Positions 48,801-55,019 of a stretch of 64,000 bases of DNA are shown piece by piece. Each line of letters opens with the position of its first letter. Positions within the stretch are counted from its first letter, which is position 1. Where the stretch lies: assembly GCF_963677005.1 (NCBI RefSeq), contig NZ_OY781616.1:1619501-1683500 (forward strand). The letters run 5' to 3'. The notes under the pieces are model-generated. The model worked only from the letters and a program-made list of their open reading frames with translations. It did not search any database and was not told the DNA's origin. Both the position numbers and the translations under genes were made by a program. The stretch is from Maridesulfovibrio sp. (GTDB taxonomy: Bacteria; Desulfobacterota; Desulfovibrionia; Desulfovibrionales; Desulfovibrionaceae).

Positions 48801-49125
48801 AAGCAGGCGCAGGAGGACTGTCCTGAACTTCCCAGGTGGAACTCTCCTCTTCCTTTTCCGAATCCTGCATCTCTGAACGATCGAAAAGCTCCTTTGACTC
48901 AAGGCTTTCACCATCGGAAAACTCCATGTCCACCTTGCCGTCAAGGCTCATGATGTTCCCCACGAACATGAACACCTGTTCATGGTTGTCCTTGTCTACA
49001 AGGACAAGGTCTGCCCCGCGAAGAACATATCTGTAGTCGTCAGGGCTCCCCTCTACCTTGTAGACAGTAGACGGCGGGACTCTGTTCTGCTGAGAATCGT
49101 TGGTATCTTCGGCCATATCATTCAC
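39808..49125 (-). CDS. Giant Ig-like-repeat adhesin, type I secreted (3105 aa)
   Basis: N-terminal 230 residues: folded start (PSTVYKVEGSPDDYRYVLRGADLVLVDKD) then a Ser/Thr-rich and an acidic Glu/Asp/Thr/Pro linker (about 170-235). Then roughly 25 or more tandem Ig-like repeats of about 95-110 aa with the signatures DGTYTF.A..TD.AGN and D...P..PTI.L (BapA/Big-type domains), up to about residue 2950. The C-terminal tail is Gly/Asp/Ser-rich and ends HLEVTVHTDHIDGIA, presumably the secretion signal. There is no signal peptide, as expected for type I export. No RTX nonapeptide array and no LapG-type di-alanine cleavage site was noticed. Surface adhesin for biofilm or attachment. Starts 18 bp after the tolC gene. 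Confidence 0.93.
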   Translation of the reverse strand: MNDMAEDTNDSQQNRVPPSTVYKVEGSPDDYRYVLRGADLVLVDKDNHEQVFMFVGNIMSLDGKVDMEFSDGESLESKELFDRSEMQDSEKEEESSTWEVQDSPPAPASTTGNSFDGDGLNPSGSSKPELGISSLTSASAQLSVDSSRAIISTQTALIKSSSSSATSEETFSSTVKPSSAQKQETTDNPDSEEKQEDTTEDIPEEETQEETPEETSDSDNASDEDSPDPDTVSRPTIHLAEGEDNGYSDDDGIISSQNPTFEGETDGGATVKIYVNDELKDTIVADENGDYSVTIAGLNDGDYEIYAVASIGETVSEDSVVLSVEVDATAPGVPTMQLTSQSDTKVGTIAGIYTNDSTLSLEGTGGDPDSRVTISYSTDGVNYTELATVSVGSDGSWGYTLTEEQALTDGEYTFKLTAEDLAGNVSSGATYLSGVTLKTTDPSSTGLDLVAGSDSYDEDAGGTNSDNLTNKETIDLTVVGASDDTAKVSIYLIEDGTYTYVGDAAKDSSGNWVYTVAEGVISDDGTYRFVAELTDYAGNVEGRNIHASLDVVIDRTPPEVEPTIDLDSGSDSTTSSPDLGGTDEDDITSSNTVTLKGTAEVGAPINIYLTVGDGTEKQISDGEITTDGLGNWTYTYDVSSYGTSGSEELTFRAEVCDAADNAADETLTVTVDHTDPDRPTIGLPSSGEDQLLGTLDTNLDKDIATVRNDSAVLTGKITESSSEVVLVLYQVDSDGNRTVIANSLADNGALGDVSITDNGDGTYSWSYDYGNLTDGETYTFVATVEDLAGNTSLDSKTFEIRSDQTIDAPTIDLAPGFDSAGGPAGTESDDYTAYPDGDSSKEISFKISGDTDSTISVYLLDSSADGAVEIVSGEVSVGSGILVDSVVDDSGDWPLVSFDASAYAGTTTELTFVAVSTDMAGNSKYTTYTMTLDDSDPVAGAIDLDASDDLGTYADDEITNAREILISGTLEEGANAVKVTVYDNGVEIGEATVSGNETDGYKWEFSIGDEGSTDASDYITEGSHSYTAVVEDNAGNQTVLDALPVTIDRSISDPTFVLTSGEDSSDTGRITNDGITKATELVFEGSSDIGDTVTVHVVDSEGHDTIVGSFVASAADWEYTVANSFISADGDYEFYAVTSDVAGNSKTTASVDVTIDRTTNTPGDIDLTTGSDTSYTDGSFSVGTDSDNITSSENLTFTGAVESSGVEKGSTVYLYVVGTDDPVGSVVVGEDDTSWTITVARDDVGQGTHEFYVRYVDLAGTESASSSILPVEVDSIKPSTPTITLDDAAEYPVHDGTVYTNKVNPEFTISNLEEGTSLNIKINGVSVKTVVVDASGSYSFDPEDFASDKSDDGTKTITVVAVDEAGNVSDEATYSFELDTFAENISGVKLADTSNSGSLDDNITSETEPHIVGYAEAYSSVVVTILNGENVASTGTVVAGADGSWDYPVTESELGEGVYTVEVTATDYAGNVATDTSYSFTVDTSIDPVGFDMIQDVDNDTGFELDDHNTQTRNPGFSWTAGENLTATISIYDSEGNLIKSYYNVDSPSGDNSWAVPVADSLEDGTYTFKAVFTDTAGNTVITDASGNEVSEEVVVVIDNESPALTVELADDSDSGTDNDWLTNDEKVAEGLVLSGTAEAGVHLFVYVNDMEVSVTNDATGTDGYITVGENGEWTFDLSGLDIDSGINDGDNTIKVEAVDQAGNVTTFTQILEVDSEVSPAGVILLADESDSGYKGDFTTNDMTPTLTGTTEANATLVVSVMVGDESKAVGTVTADDDGNWSVTVPDGILDEDGDYVFTAVITDAADNEATITQSIRIDTDPMVPTISMDEDTKGEFFGTDSDYVTSDTSPVFTVTTEAHTSLDVYVDGVLQADLSVAIGDNTGDGILTVSLSGLAEGTYTYRFVSTDSAGNTSETTQVVTIDPEYSADDLTISIDSDYDSGVSDSDGLTYETRPLLTGTAEAGSKLRIYISERYSTGEEAAAAALGDSYVTELVLADDDSTWEYTPTDLGEDGYYKVTVVSEDEAGNRQVKYIIIDLDTTPPQTPTFVLSDGGVDNTIETTTRTTDNTPFFEGEAEANSTLTISISEIGVEGDVLFFTTTTDADGKWSYQVEPGDALNDGSYNVSITSTDEAGNEAEGSAQFQITGETPVPPTINLSSADDSNIGTDAVTNHNSGLTLTGIAESYCNVKIYKTTEGDTDRTGGELLDTVEAGANGVWTYELDGTLADGSYYYYATSVYSDDAGYTSDELLTLVVDTQTITPTLELVEDTGVDNDWIAEDSNNTATDWTTSAPTITGVVDEGATVVITATDIYNNVTTITIAPENLTKDGDTWSYTYTLSELSDGEYAIQVTTTDLAGNEASSSEETLVIDTGFSKPTIDLPDAYDTAVSVNADGAILQADGTVAGNALRSHLPADFISTIVDGYTSENSFPLSGTADTGSLVQIEIYKDGELITTTDVFTVTNADGTWTYDTGTLSDGLYTFQVTCTDTAGNELQADSLSVYVDANATRTAEIVLNDDYEGNYTPDTTPTFTLYGDSDSVWLLYIDGESDPVATGTFNSSSTATYTPTFTTDGEHTYTLVTVDRAGNVQVADDLVFTIDTDAPDFQSDPSITSGTKGTGETYYTNSNTADITIQVEPGTAARILNIDGYNVDGSDTDFETGWVYDTDGDGYVTFSLDSGVYKFDGEYSDITIQYRDQAHNYDATQDYTFDMVVDTVKPVTDIALDSGSDHGFSDSDNLTSGDLITLSGTIQELGAGQEDGDFSTDIADYHVTLTNTDTGVSQTFGSDHITLHDDGTWEVTFGSAGHDLASGDYTATVTATDLAGNSHTSTTDFVIDNDSAGLLDHSPELSTQSLGSSGVFITGDYFGDDVSFSSSDYKCEVVYYTDDGASSSESYVDIDSDGSFGKYVSSSTIGNYDYVGITIIDSAGNESETTYIDFDGNSVTPDTVSASSEDSSDPSYTFTDSDSDADVATINVTLTGDYDNDGTTDVTIEGTASVSADNTWTMDFLSELQDGHYTLQLEGLDSSGDVITAQSESTYDFTLLDGVLDSGGDGGGTDSGTESADSGSDSDGDSGGDSGGSDAITTDDVHLEVTVHTDHIDGIA

Positions 49126-49143
49126 CGTGTTTCCTGATCAAAT

Positions 49144-50616
49144 TCATTTAGCTAAATCTGTATCCAGCGGCAGTCCGAGCACTTCCTCAAGGCGGCCTTC
49201 TTCAAGAAAAATATTCAGCCCGGCGCGCATACGGGCAAAGCGGGCATTGACTTCCCGGACGGAAGCAGCAGTCTGCCCTTCCCGCGCAGAGATGAGGTCC
49301 AGCATGGTACGTATTCCAAGGTCGAATTCGCTTAAATAAAGGCTCATGAGATTTACACTTGAATCATAAGCGTCTCTGGCAAGCTCGAATTCCTTTTCAG
49401 ACGATTTGTATGCATTATACGCATCCGAAAGTACGTTCTGCACCTGCAACGCGGTGGCGTCTTTGGTGGCTTTCAGCCTGTTTAGAACGGCAGTCTCCTT
49501 CCGGACTCCCTCATCAGTGGAAAAACCGCTGAAAAGATTCCAATTGACTGTAACCTGGGCATCGAGCGAGTTTTCATATCCGTCTATTTCCTGAAATTCA
49601 CTCTTTGCGTTCAACTGGTAGCCGAAAGAAGGATAATAATCGGCTCTCAACGTATCCACGGCCTTTGCCTGAGAATCTATTTCCGCCTGAAAAGCCCGCA
49701 GACTCATATTATTGGCAAGGGCCCGGTCACAGACTTCTTTGAGGGACTCCACAATTTTCATATTCAAAAGGTTGGTGTCCGCGGCAACCTTTTGCACCGG
49801 CTGCTTTATAATATTCTCAAGAAGAAGGCGCGCAGTGGTTAACTGCTGATTTTGGACAGTTATCTGCGACTGCGTGGAACGTAGGGAAACCTCAACTTTC
49901 TGAGCATCGGCTCTGGAGGATATCCCGGCATTATATCGCTCCCAGAATGTATCCAGAAGCTTCTTGTAAAAATCGAGTGCATCGTTATAGACATCCAGCA
50001 ACTGCTGGGACTGCAAAACGGACAGATATGAATTGATTGCAAGCGCAGCAATATCCTCGTTGGTACGGGCCAGCCTGTACCGGGCCCCTTCCGCTTTGAG
50101 CCGCGCACTTTCGACGCTGTCGCTGAGCCCCCCGAAATTATACAATGTATGGGTCAACGAAATATTGCTCTCCCCATATGACGTTGTATGGGTATCAAGG
50201 TTGTGTGAAGGACCGGCCTGTCCCTGAAAATCGATGCGCGGATAATATACACTCCTGGCCATGCCGTAGTCCGCCATCTTTTCCATTCGCGAATATCTGG
50301 AACTGGCAACCAGCGGGTGCTTTTCAACAGCAAGCCTGCATGCTTCATACAGGGTCAACACCTTCTGCGCAGTGGCGTTTTCAGGATGTTCCTGTAAAGA
50401 ACTGTTGTGATTCCCCTGAAGGCGTATTTCGAGAGTCCCGTTTTTCGGGGAATCAATACTTACCGACTCAGGACGCCCGCCGCCGTTAAAATTGATATCG
50501 GATAATTTTCCAGCCGACGCCAGAAAATCAGCAGCTCCAGCCCCACCGGCCATGCACAGACATGCAAGGCAGGCGAAAACAGCTAAAAAAACGAACCGTT
50601 TTACATAATACAGCAT
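49144..50616 (-). CDS. TolC-family outer membrane channel
   Basis: 490 aa from ATG 50616, which gives a clean signal peptide (MLYYVKRFVFLAVFACLACL ... GAGAADF); the frame extends 33 codons upstream without reason. Two OEP repeats with long helical coiled coils (ALTLYEACRLAVEKHPLVASSRYSR-like start and DTLRADYYPSFGYQLNAKSEF in the second half). LapE/AggA-type partner of the ABC/HlyD exporter. Confidence 0.92.
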   Translation of the reverse strand: MLYYVKRFVFLAVFACLACLCMAGGAGAADFLASAGKLSDINFNGGGRPESVSIDSPKNGTLEIRLQGNHNSSLQEHPENATAQKVLTLYEACRLAVEKHPLVASSRYSRMEKMADYGMARSVYYPRIDFQGQAGPSHNLDTHTTSYGESNISLTHTLYNFGGLSDSVESARLKAEGARYRLARTNEDIAALAINSYLSVLQSQQLLDVYNDALDFYKKLLDTFWERYNAGISSRADAQKVEVSLRSTQSQITVQNQQLTTARLLLENIIKQPVQKVAADTNLLNMKIVESLKEVCDRALANNMSLRAFQAEIDSQAKAVDTLRADYYPSFGYQLNAKSEFQEIDGYENSLDAQVTVNWNLFSGFSTDEGVRKETAVLNRLKATKDATALQVQNVLSDAYNAYKSSEKEFELARDAYDSSVNLMSLYLSEFDLGIRTMLDLISAREGQTAASVREVNARFARMRAGLNIFLEEGRLEEVLGLPLDTDLAK

Positions 50617-50665
50617 ACTTACCAAACTACTATATTCAAAAAGCCACCTATTCCGTAGGCAACAC

Positions 50666-51739
50666 TCAATTTTTATTATCAAAAGCTTCGACACTGCGTT
50701 CCAGGGCCACAGCAATCTGCCGCGACTCTTTTATAAGCCTCCCGGTAAGCTCATTACCCAGCCCTATCTCTTTGGTGGTTTCGATGGACTGACTCTGCAT
50801 AACGTTGATTGCGTCTGCGGACTTCTGTTGCAAAAGGGTCATCTTAAGTAAAAATTTATTCGTATTTTCAATCGCTTCAAGCATAGCAGTGTTATTCTTT
50901 TCCAACTGTCCTGATATAGCCGCCAATTGCCCTGTAATGTCCGCATCCACAGGGAAAGCAGCGGAATCAGTTTGACCGGATCTGTTTGTGGCTGAGTATT
51001 CAATATTCTCGTTAAGCCACTCCTCAACTCTTAGTGTAAGCTGGTCATGCATTCGGCTGAGCAGAATAGCCAGAATGCCGATTATACCACTGCCCGAAAG
51101 ACCGAAAAGAGATGTGGAAAACGCCGTCCCCATGCCGGCCATGGGATTTTTCAGTTCAACGATCAGTTGTATCATTACCTGCATGATGGACGTATCACTG
51201 GCGTCACTCAGCCCTCCAGCGAGTTCAGTCAGAATATTACCCATTGATTTAAGGGTAATGGTAAGCCCCAGAAAAGTCCCCATAAGCCCCAGAAGGACCA
51301 GAAAACCACCGAGAAAGGAAATGAGCGATGTGCGGGAAGAAATGCTCTGCTCCATCCCTTCGATTATTGAACGGCTGTCACTTGTCGAACCAAGAACAAG
51401 CACTCCGTGGTCTTTTATTGAACAACTGATGGGCCAGAGCGAAGGACCGAGCAACCCTTTCTTGAACTCATTTTCATTAAAGGAATTCTCTTCCGGGTCC
51501 CTGCACCAGACAGTAAACTCATCAAAAAGAGCAAGATCGCGGCGAACAGACAGAATGTATCGAAAAATTCCTATCACACTGCCGGTAAAAACAGTCACGA
51601 TGACAGTGTTGATCACAACCGAAGTCGAAAACAATGATTCCAGAAAAGCAAAACTGAACACCGTACACCCGACCAGGGCAAGCATCAACAGGACAGACAG
51701 ATACAAATATAATTTAAACTTATTAAAACCGGTTAACAT
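50666..51739 (-). CDS. MotA/TolQ/ExbB-like proton channel protein
   Basis: 357 aa, first gene of the operon. Two N-terminal membrane segments (about 10-32 and 40-62), then a large cytoplasmic part, then a pair of membrane segments typical of MotA/ExbB: LISFLGGFLVLLGLMGTFLGLTITL near 140-165 and GMGTAFSTSLFGLSGSGIIGILAILL near 205-230. A long helical tail follows (QLAAISGQLEKNNTAML and so on). The GTFLGL and GMGTAF..SLFGL patterns are those of ExbB/TolQ/ZorA proteins. Works with the MotB-like protein encoded three genes on. Confidence 0.85.
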   Translation of the reverse strand: MLTGFNKFKLYLYLSVLLMLALVGCTVFSFAFLESLFSTSVVINTVIVTVFTGSVIGIFRYILSVRRDLALFDEFTVWCRDPEENSFNENEFKKGLLGPSLWPISCSIKDHGVLVLGSTSDSRSIIEGMEQSISSRTSLISFLGGFLVLLGLMGTFLGLTITLKSMGNILTELAGGLSDASDTSIMQVMIQLIVELKNPMAGMGTAFSTSLFGLSGSGIIGILAILLSRMHDQLTLRVEEWLNENIEYSATNRSGQTDSAAFPVDADITGQLAAISGQLEKNNTAMLEAIENTNKFLLKMTLLQQKSADAINVMQSQSIETTKEIGLGNELTGRLIKESRQIAVALERSVEAFDNKN

Positions 51740-52223
51740 AACTTAACTTAAACCTTATATAACAAATAACATTTCAGAAAAAAAGAGTGATAAGCTGGCC
51801 GACCAACCAGCCATCTTCAAGGAAAAATAACTACAAAGTTCACTAAATGTCACTAACCTTTTTGTGATGTAGTAAACTGGATATAGATTGAATTTATATT
51901 ATAATTAATTATAAGATACAAAGGGGAGCCTATTCTCAGAAGAATTACACATATGCATAGGGCTATATTAAGTAAATCCTGCACGCACCCGGATCAACAC
52001 AGCAGCAAAAATATTCAGCAACGATTCTGTCACGCCTATCCATCTATTTTATTGATACATAACGACTACGTACACCATATAAACAAATAGTTCGTAATAA
52101 GGCTGCGTGGAACCCGATTTTGTTTTGTAATTAAAATTAACGACCAGAATAACTATAAAGCCAAATAATATATAATACACTAAAACAAATTGATTTCATG
52201 CACTTTTTTTTAATATTTTTCAA
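51740..52223. other. Intergenic region between the adhesin operon and feoA
   Basis: About 480 bp, AT-rich, divergent promoter space. The adhesin operon promoter must lie here. No gene or repeat recognised. Confidence 0.5.
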
Positions 52224-52252
52224 TTGACATCTATTATCATTCTCACTATCGT
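52224..52252 (+). promoter_or_regulatory. feoAB promoter overlapping a Fur-like box
   Basis: TTGACA at 52224-52229 and TATCGT at 52247-52252, 17 bp apart. The spacer and -10 hold TATTATCATTCTCACTATC (52232-52250), which matches the 19-bp Fur consensus at 13 positions. Fur with iron bound here would block polymerase. The transcript would have a leader of about 170 nt before feoA. Confidence 0.72.
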
Positions 52253-52426
52253 TCAGCTTGTTTTTCGGCGGGTCCAATTTGAAACCTGTATCAGGTCCTG
52301 TCCAAGGCAACCACTCCTCGGATAAAAGACTGAACTGTGCTGCTTGAATGCAATGGATCGCTTAACTGGGCACTGGCTGTCACTTATCGGTGATAAAGAT
52401 TATTAATTTCAAACTCAAGGAAACTC

Positions 52427-52669
52427 ATGAATAACTCTTTCGTTTTAAGAACGGCTAGGGTGAATCAGCATCTTGTTATCAAAAAAGTTCAAGCAGAAGG
52501 GGAGCTTGGACGGCGCATAAGGGATATGGGACTTATCCCCGGAACCGAATTCAGGGTCCTTGGCAGAGCGCCGCTTGAAGATCCCGTCGCCCTCAGGCTG
52601 AAAGACTTCACCCTGACCCTGCGCAACAGCGAGGCCGACCACATAATTGTAACGGAATGGGAGAACTGA
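52427..52669 (+). CDS. feoA: FeoA, ferrous iron transport accessory protein
   Basis: 80 aa SH3-like FeoA domain: EGELGRRIRDMGLIPGTEFRVLGRAPLEDPVALRLKDFTLTLRNSEADHIIV. A cytosolic partner that helps FeoB work. AAGGA precedes the ATG. Its stop is 2 bp before the FeoB start, a classic feoAB operon. Confidence 0.96.
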   Translation: MNNSFVLRTARVNQHLVIKKVQAEGELGRRIRDMGLIPGTEFRVLGRAPLEDPVALRLKDFTLTLRNSEADHIIVTEWEN

Positions 52670-52671
52670 TT

Positions 52672-54858
52672 ATGACGGACATAACCTTAGGAATTGCGGG
52701 CAACCCGAACTGCGGTAAAACCACCATGTTCAATGCCCTCACCGGCGCACACCAGCATGTGGGAAACTGGCCCGGAGTTACTGTTGAAAAAAAATTCGGC
52801 TATATAAAAAACAACGGCGTCAGAGTGGAACTGGTTGACCTTCCGGGGACATACTCACTTACCGCCTACACCCAGGAAGAACTTGTAGCCCGCGATTTTC
52901 TCGTTGATGACCGCCCGGAAGTGGTTATCGACATTCTTAATGCAGATGCCCTTGAACGCAACCTCTACCTTGCCGTTCAGATAATGGAACTCGGCGTTCC
53001 GCTGGTTCTGGGACTCAATATGATGGATGAGGTCCGTAAAAATGGAAAATCCATCGACAGTTCCAAACTGGCCATGCTCGCCAATTGCAAGGTAGTGGAA
53101 ACTGTTGCCCGCAAGGGTGAGGGATCAAACGAGCTGATACAGGCATCAATGGATCTCGCTGTTGAAAAAAAAGGAGAATGGAAACCGCTGAACATATCCT
53201 ACGGCCCCGACCTTGATCCTGTCCTTGCCGAAATGGAAGCTCTTATTACTGCTGAAAAATTCCTGACCAGCAAAGTCCCGGCCCGCTGGACCGGGATAAA
53301 ATACCTGGAGGAAGATCAGGACGTCATAGCCAAAGGACATGCCCTTAACCCGAACCTTTCGGAAAAACTCCGCAGCATGGCCGCAAAGGTCACCGCACAC
53401 ACCGAAAAGACCCTGAACTCAAGCCCGGATGCCATAATAGCAGACTACCGATACGGATACATCGCCGGACTCATAAAAGACGTTGTCTCCTACCCGAGCA
53501 GCAGCGAAGAACGGTTGAGCCGTTCGGATGCCATGGACAAAGTGCTCACCCACAAATTATTCGGCCCCATAATTATGGTAGGCATCATTTACATGATCTA
53601 CAAGGTCACCTTCACTGTCGGTGAAATTCCCATGGGCTGGCTTGAGGATCTCTTCGGAATGCTCGGCGATGCAGCCACAGCAACAATACCGGAAGGCTAC
53701 CTTCAATCTCTGGTTGTCTCCGGCATAATCGACGGCGTCGGCGGAGTGCTAGGATTCGTTCCGCTGATCATGTTCATGTTCCTCATGATATCAGCTCTGG
53801 AAGACTCCGGATACATAGCCCGCATGGCCTACATGCTTGACCGGGTATTCAAGACTTTCGGTCTGCACGGAACATCGGTCCTGCCGTTCATCGTTTCCGG
53901 AGGCATTGCCGGCGGCTGCGCTGTTCCCGGCGTAATGGCCGCCAGAACCCTGCGCAGCCCGAAGGAAAAACTGGCAACCCTGTTTGTGGCGCCGTACATG
54001 ACCTGCGGAGCAAAAGTCCCGGTATTCCTCATGCTCACTGCAGCATTTTTCCCGCAAAAGCAGGCAACCATAATGCTGCTCATCACCCTGGGGGCCTGGG
54101 CAATGGCACTTGTTGTCGCCAAGATTCTGCGCTCAAGCGTCATCAAGGGTGATCCTACCCCGTTTGTAATGGAACTTCCTCCTTATAGAATTCCCACCCT
54201 GCGCGGAGTGCTCATTCACACATGGGACCGCACCTGGGAATACGCCAAAAAGGCCGGTACCGTAATCCTGGCCATTTCCATACTTATCTGGGCCATGATG
54301 ACCTTCCCGGAACTGCCTGAAAACGTAACCGCAAAATACGAAGCCATGCGCGCACCTGTAGCGGAACAGCTTGCCGCCCTCGGTGAGAACGGTGACGCAG
54401 AAGTCAAAGCCGCCCTTGAAACAAAGCTTGAAGATATTGCCAACGAGGAATCCGAAGAAGCCGTCCGTTATACTCTGGCAGGACGCATCGGAACCTTCCT
54501 TGAACCGGTTACCGAACTTGCCGGATTCAACTGGCGGGTCAACATTGCCCTTACCGGTGGCTTCGCAGCCAAGGAAGTCATTGTATCCACCCTTGGAACA
54601 GCCTACTCCCTCGGTGAAGTGGACGCGGAAGAAGCCGCCCCGCTTTCGGAAAGACTGGTTGCAGACCCGCTCTTCACTCCTGCCGCTGCTGTGGCCCTGA
54701 TTCTGTTTACCATGCTTTATGCCCCGTGCTTTGTAACTGTAGTTACCATGGCCCGCGAATCAAGCTGGAGCTGGGCTATGTTCAGTGTGGTCGGTTCCAC
54801 GGCTCTGGCCTTCGGCGTGGCTGTAGCGGGATACAATATAGCAAAAGCAGTTCTCTAA
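52672..54858 (+). CDS. feoB: FeoB, ferrous iron transporter GTPase
   Basis: 728 aa from ATG 52672, preceded by GGGAG; the frame opens 5 codons earlier inside feoA. G-domain: G1 GNPNCGKTT (residues 10-18), G3 DLPGTYSL, G4 NMMD. Then a helical linker and about ten membrane segments with Gate motifs (PFIVSGGIAGGCAVPGVMAAR near 410 and APYMTCGAKVPVFLML near 445) holding the conserved Cys residues. Imports Fe2+ across the inner membrane. The likely iron source for the storage-type cluster that follows. Confidence 0.97.
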   Translation: MTDITLGIAGNPNCGKTTMFNALTGAHQHVGNWPGVTVEKKFGYIKNNGVRVELVDLPGTYSLTAYTQEELVARDFLVDDRPEVVIDILNADALERNLYLAVQIMELGVPLVLGLNMMDEVRKNGKSIDSSKLAMLANCKVVETVARKGEGSNELIQASMDLAVEKKGEWKPLNISYGPDLDPVLAEMEALITAEKFLTSKVPARWTGIKYLEEDQDVIAKGHALNPNLSEKLRSMAAKVTAHTEKTLNSSPDAIIADYRYGYIAGLIKDVVSYPSSSEERLSRSDAMDKVLTHKLFGPIIMVGIIYMIYKVTFTVGEIPMGWLEDLFGMLGDAATATIPEGYLQSLVVSGIIDGVGGVLGFVPLIMFMFLMISALEDSGYIARMAYMLDRVFKTFGLHGTSVLPFIVSGGIAGGCAVPGVMAARTLRSPKEKLATLFVAPYMTCGAKVPVFLMLTAAFFPQKQATIMLLITLGAWAMALVVAKILRSSVIKGDPTPFVMELPPYRIPTLRGVLIHTWDRTWEYAKKAGTVILAISILIWAMMTFPELPENVTAKYEAMRAPVAEQLAALGENGDAEVKAALETKLEDIANEESEEAVRYTLAGRIGTFLEPVTELAGFNWRVNIALTGGFAAKEVIVSTLGTAYSLGEVDAEEAAPLSERLVADPLFTPAAAVALILFTMLYAPCFVTVVTMARESSWSWAMFSVVGSTALAFGVAVAGYNIAKAVL

Positions 54859-54894
54859 CCCCTGACAGGAATGTAACTCCTGCATCCCGCTCCC

Positions 54895-54956
54895 AGCGGG
54901 TGGCTGACCGGAACAAACGGATATTTATTCATCAACTTTTCCGTCAGCCACCCGCT
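54895..54956. terminator. Long hairpin after feoB
   Basis: 14-bp stem AGCGGGTGGCTGAC/GTCAGCCACCCGCT plus a CGGAA/TTCCG extension with one bulge. No T run follows, so it may act as an mRNA 3' stabiliser or partial terminator between feoB and the ATPase cluster. Confidence 0.6.
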
Positions 54957-55019
54957 AAATGAAAAGGAATATTAAATTCAATTCCAAAAAGATCCGCAAC
55001 AGATAGAGCAGAATACAGA

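Noticed and set aside
39808..49125. Many frames of up to 241 aa opposite the giant adhesin
   Set aside because: They follow the repeat period of the adhesin and arise from its repeated Asp/Gly/Thr codons; none has a ribosome site or independent motif.
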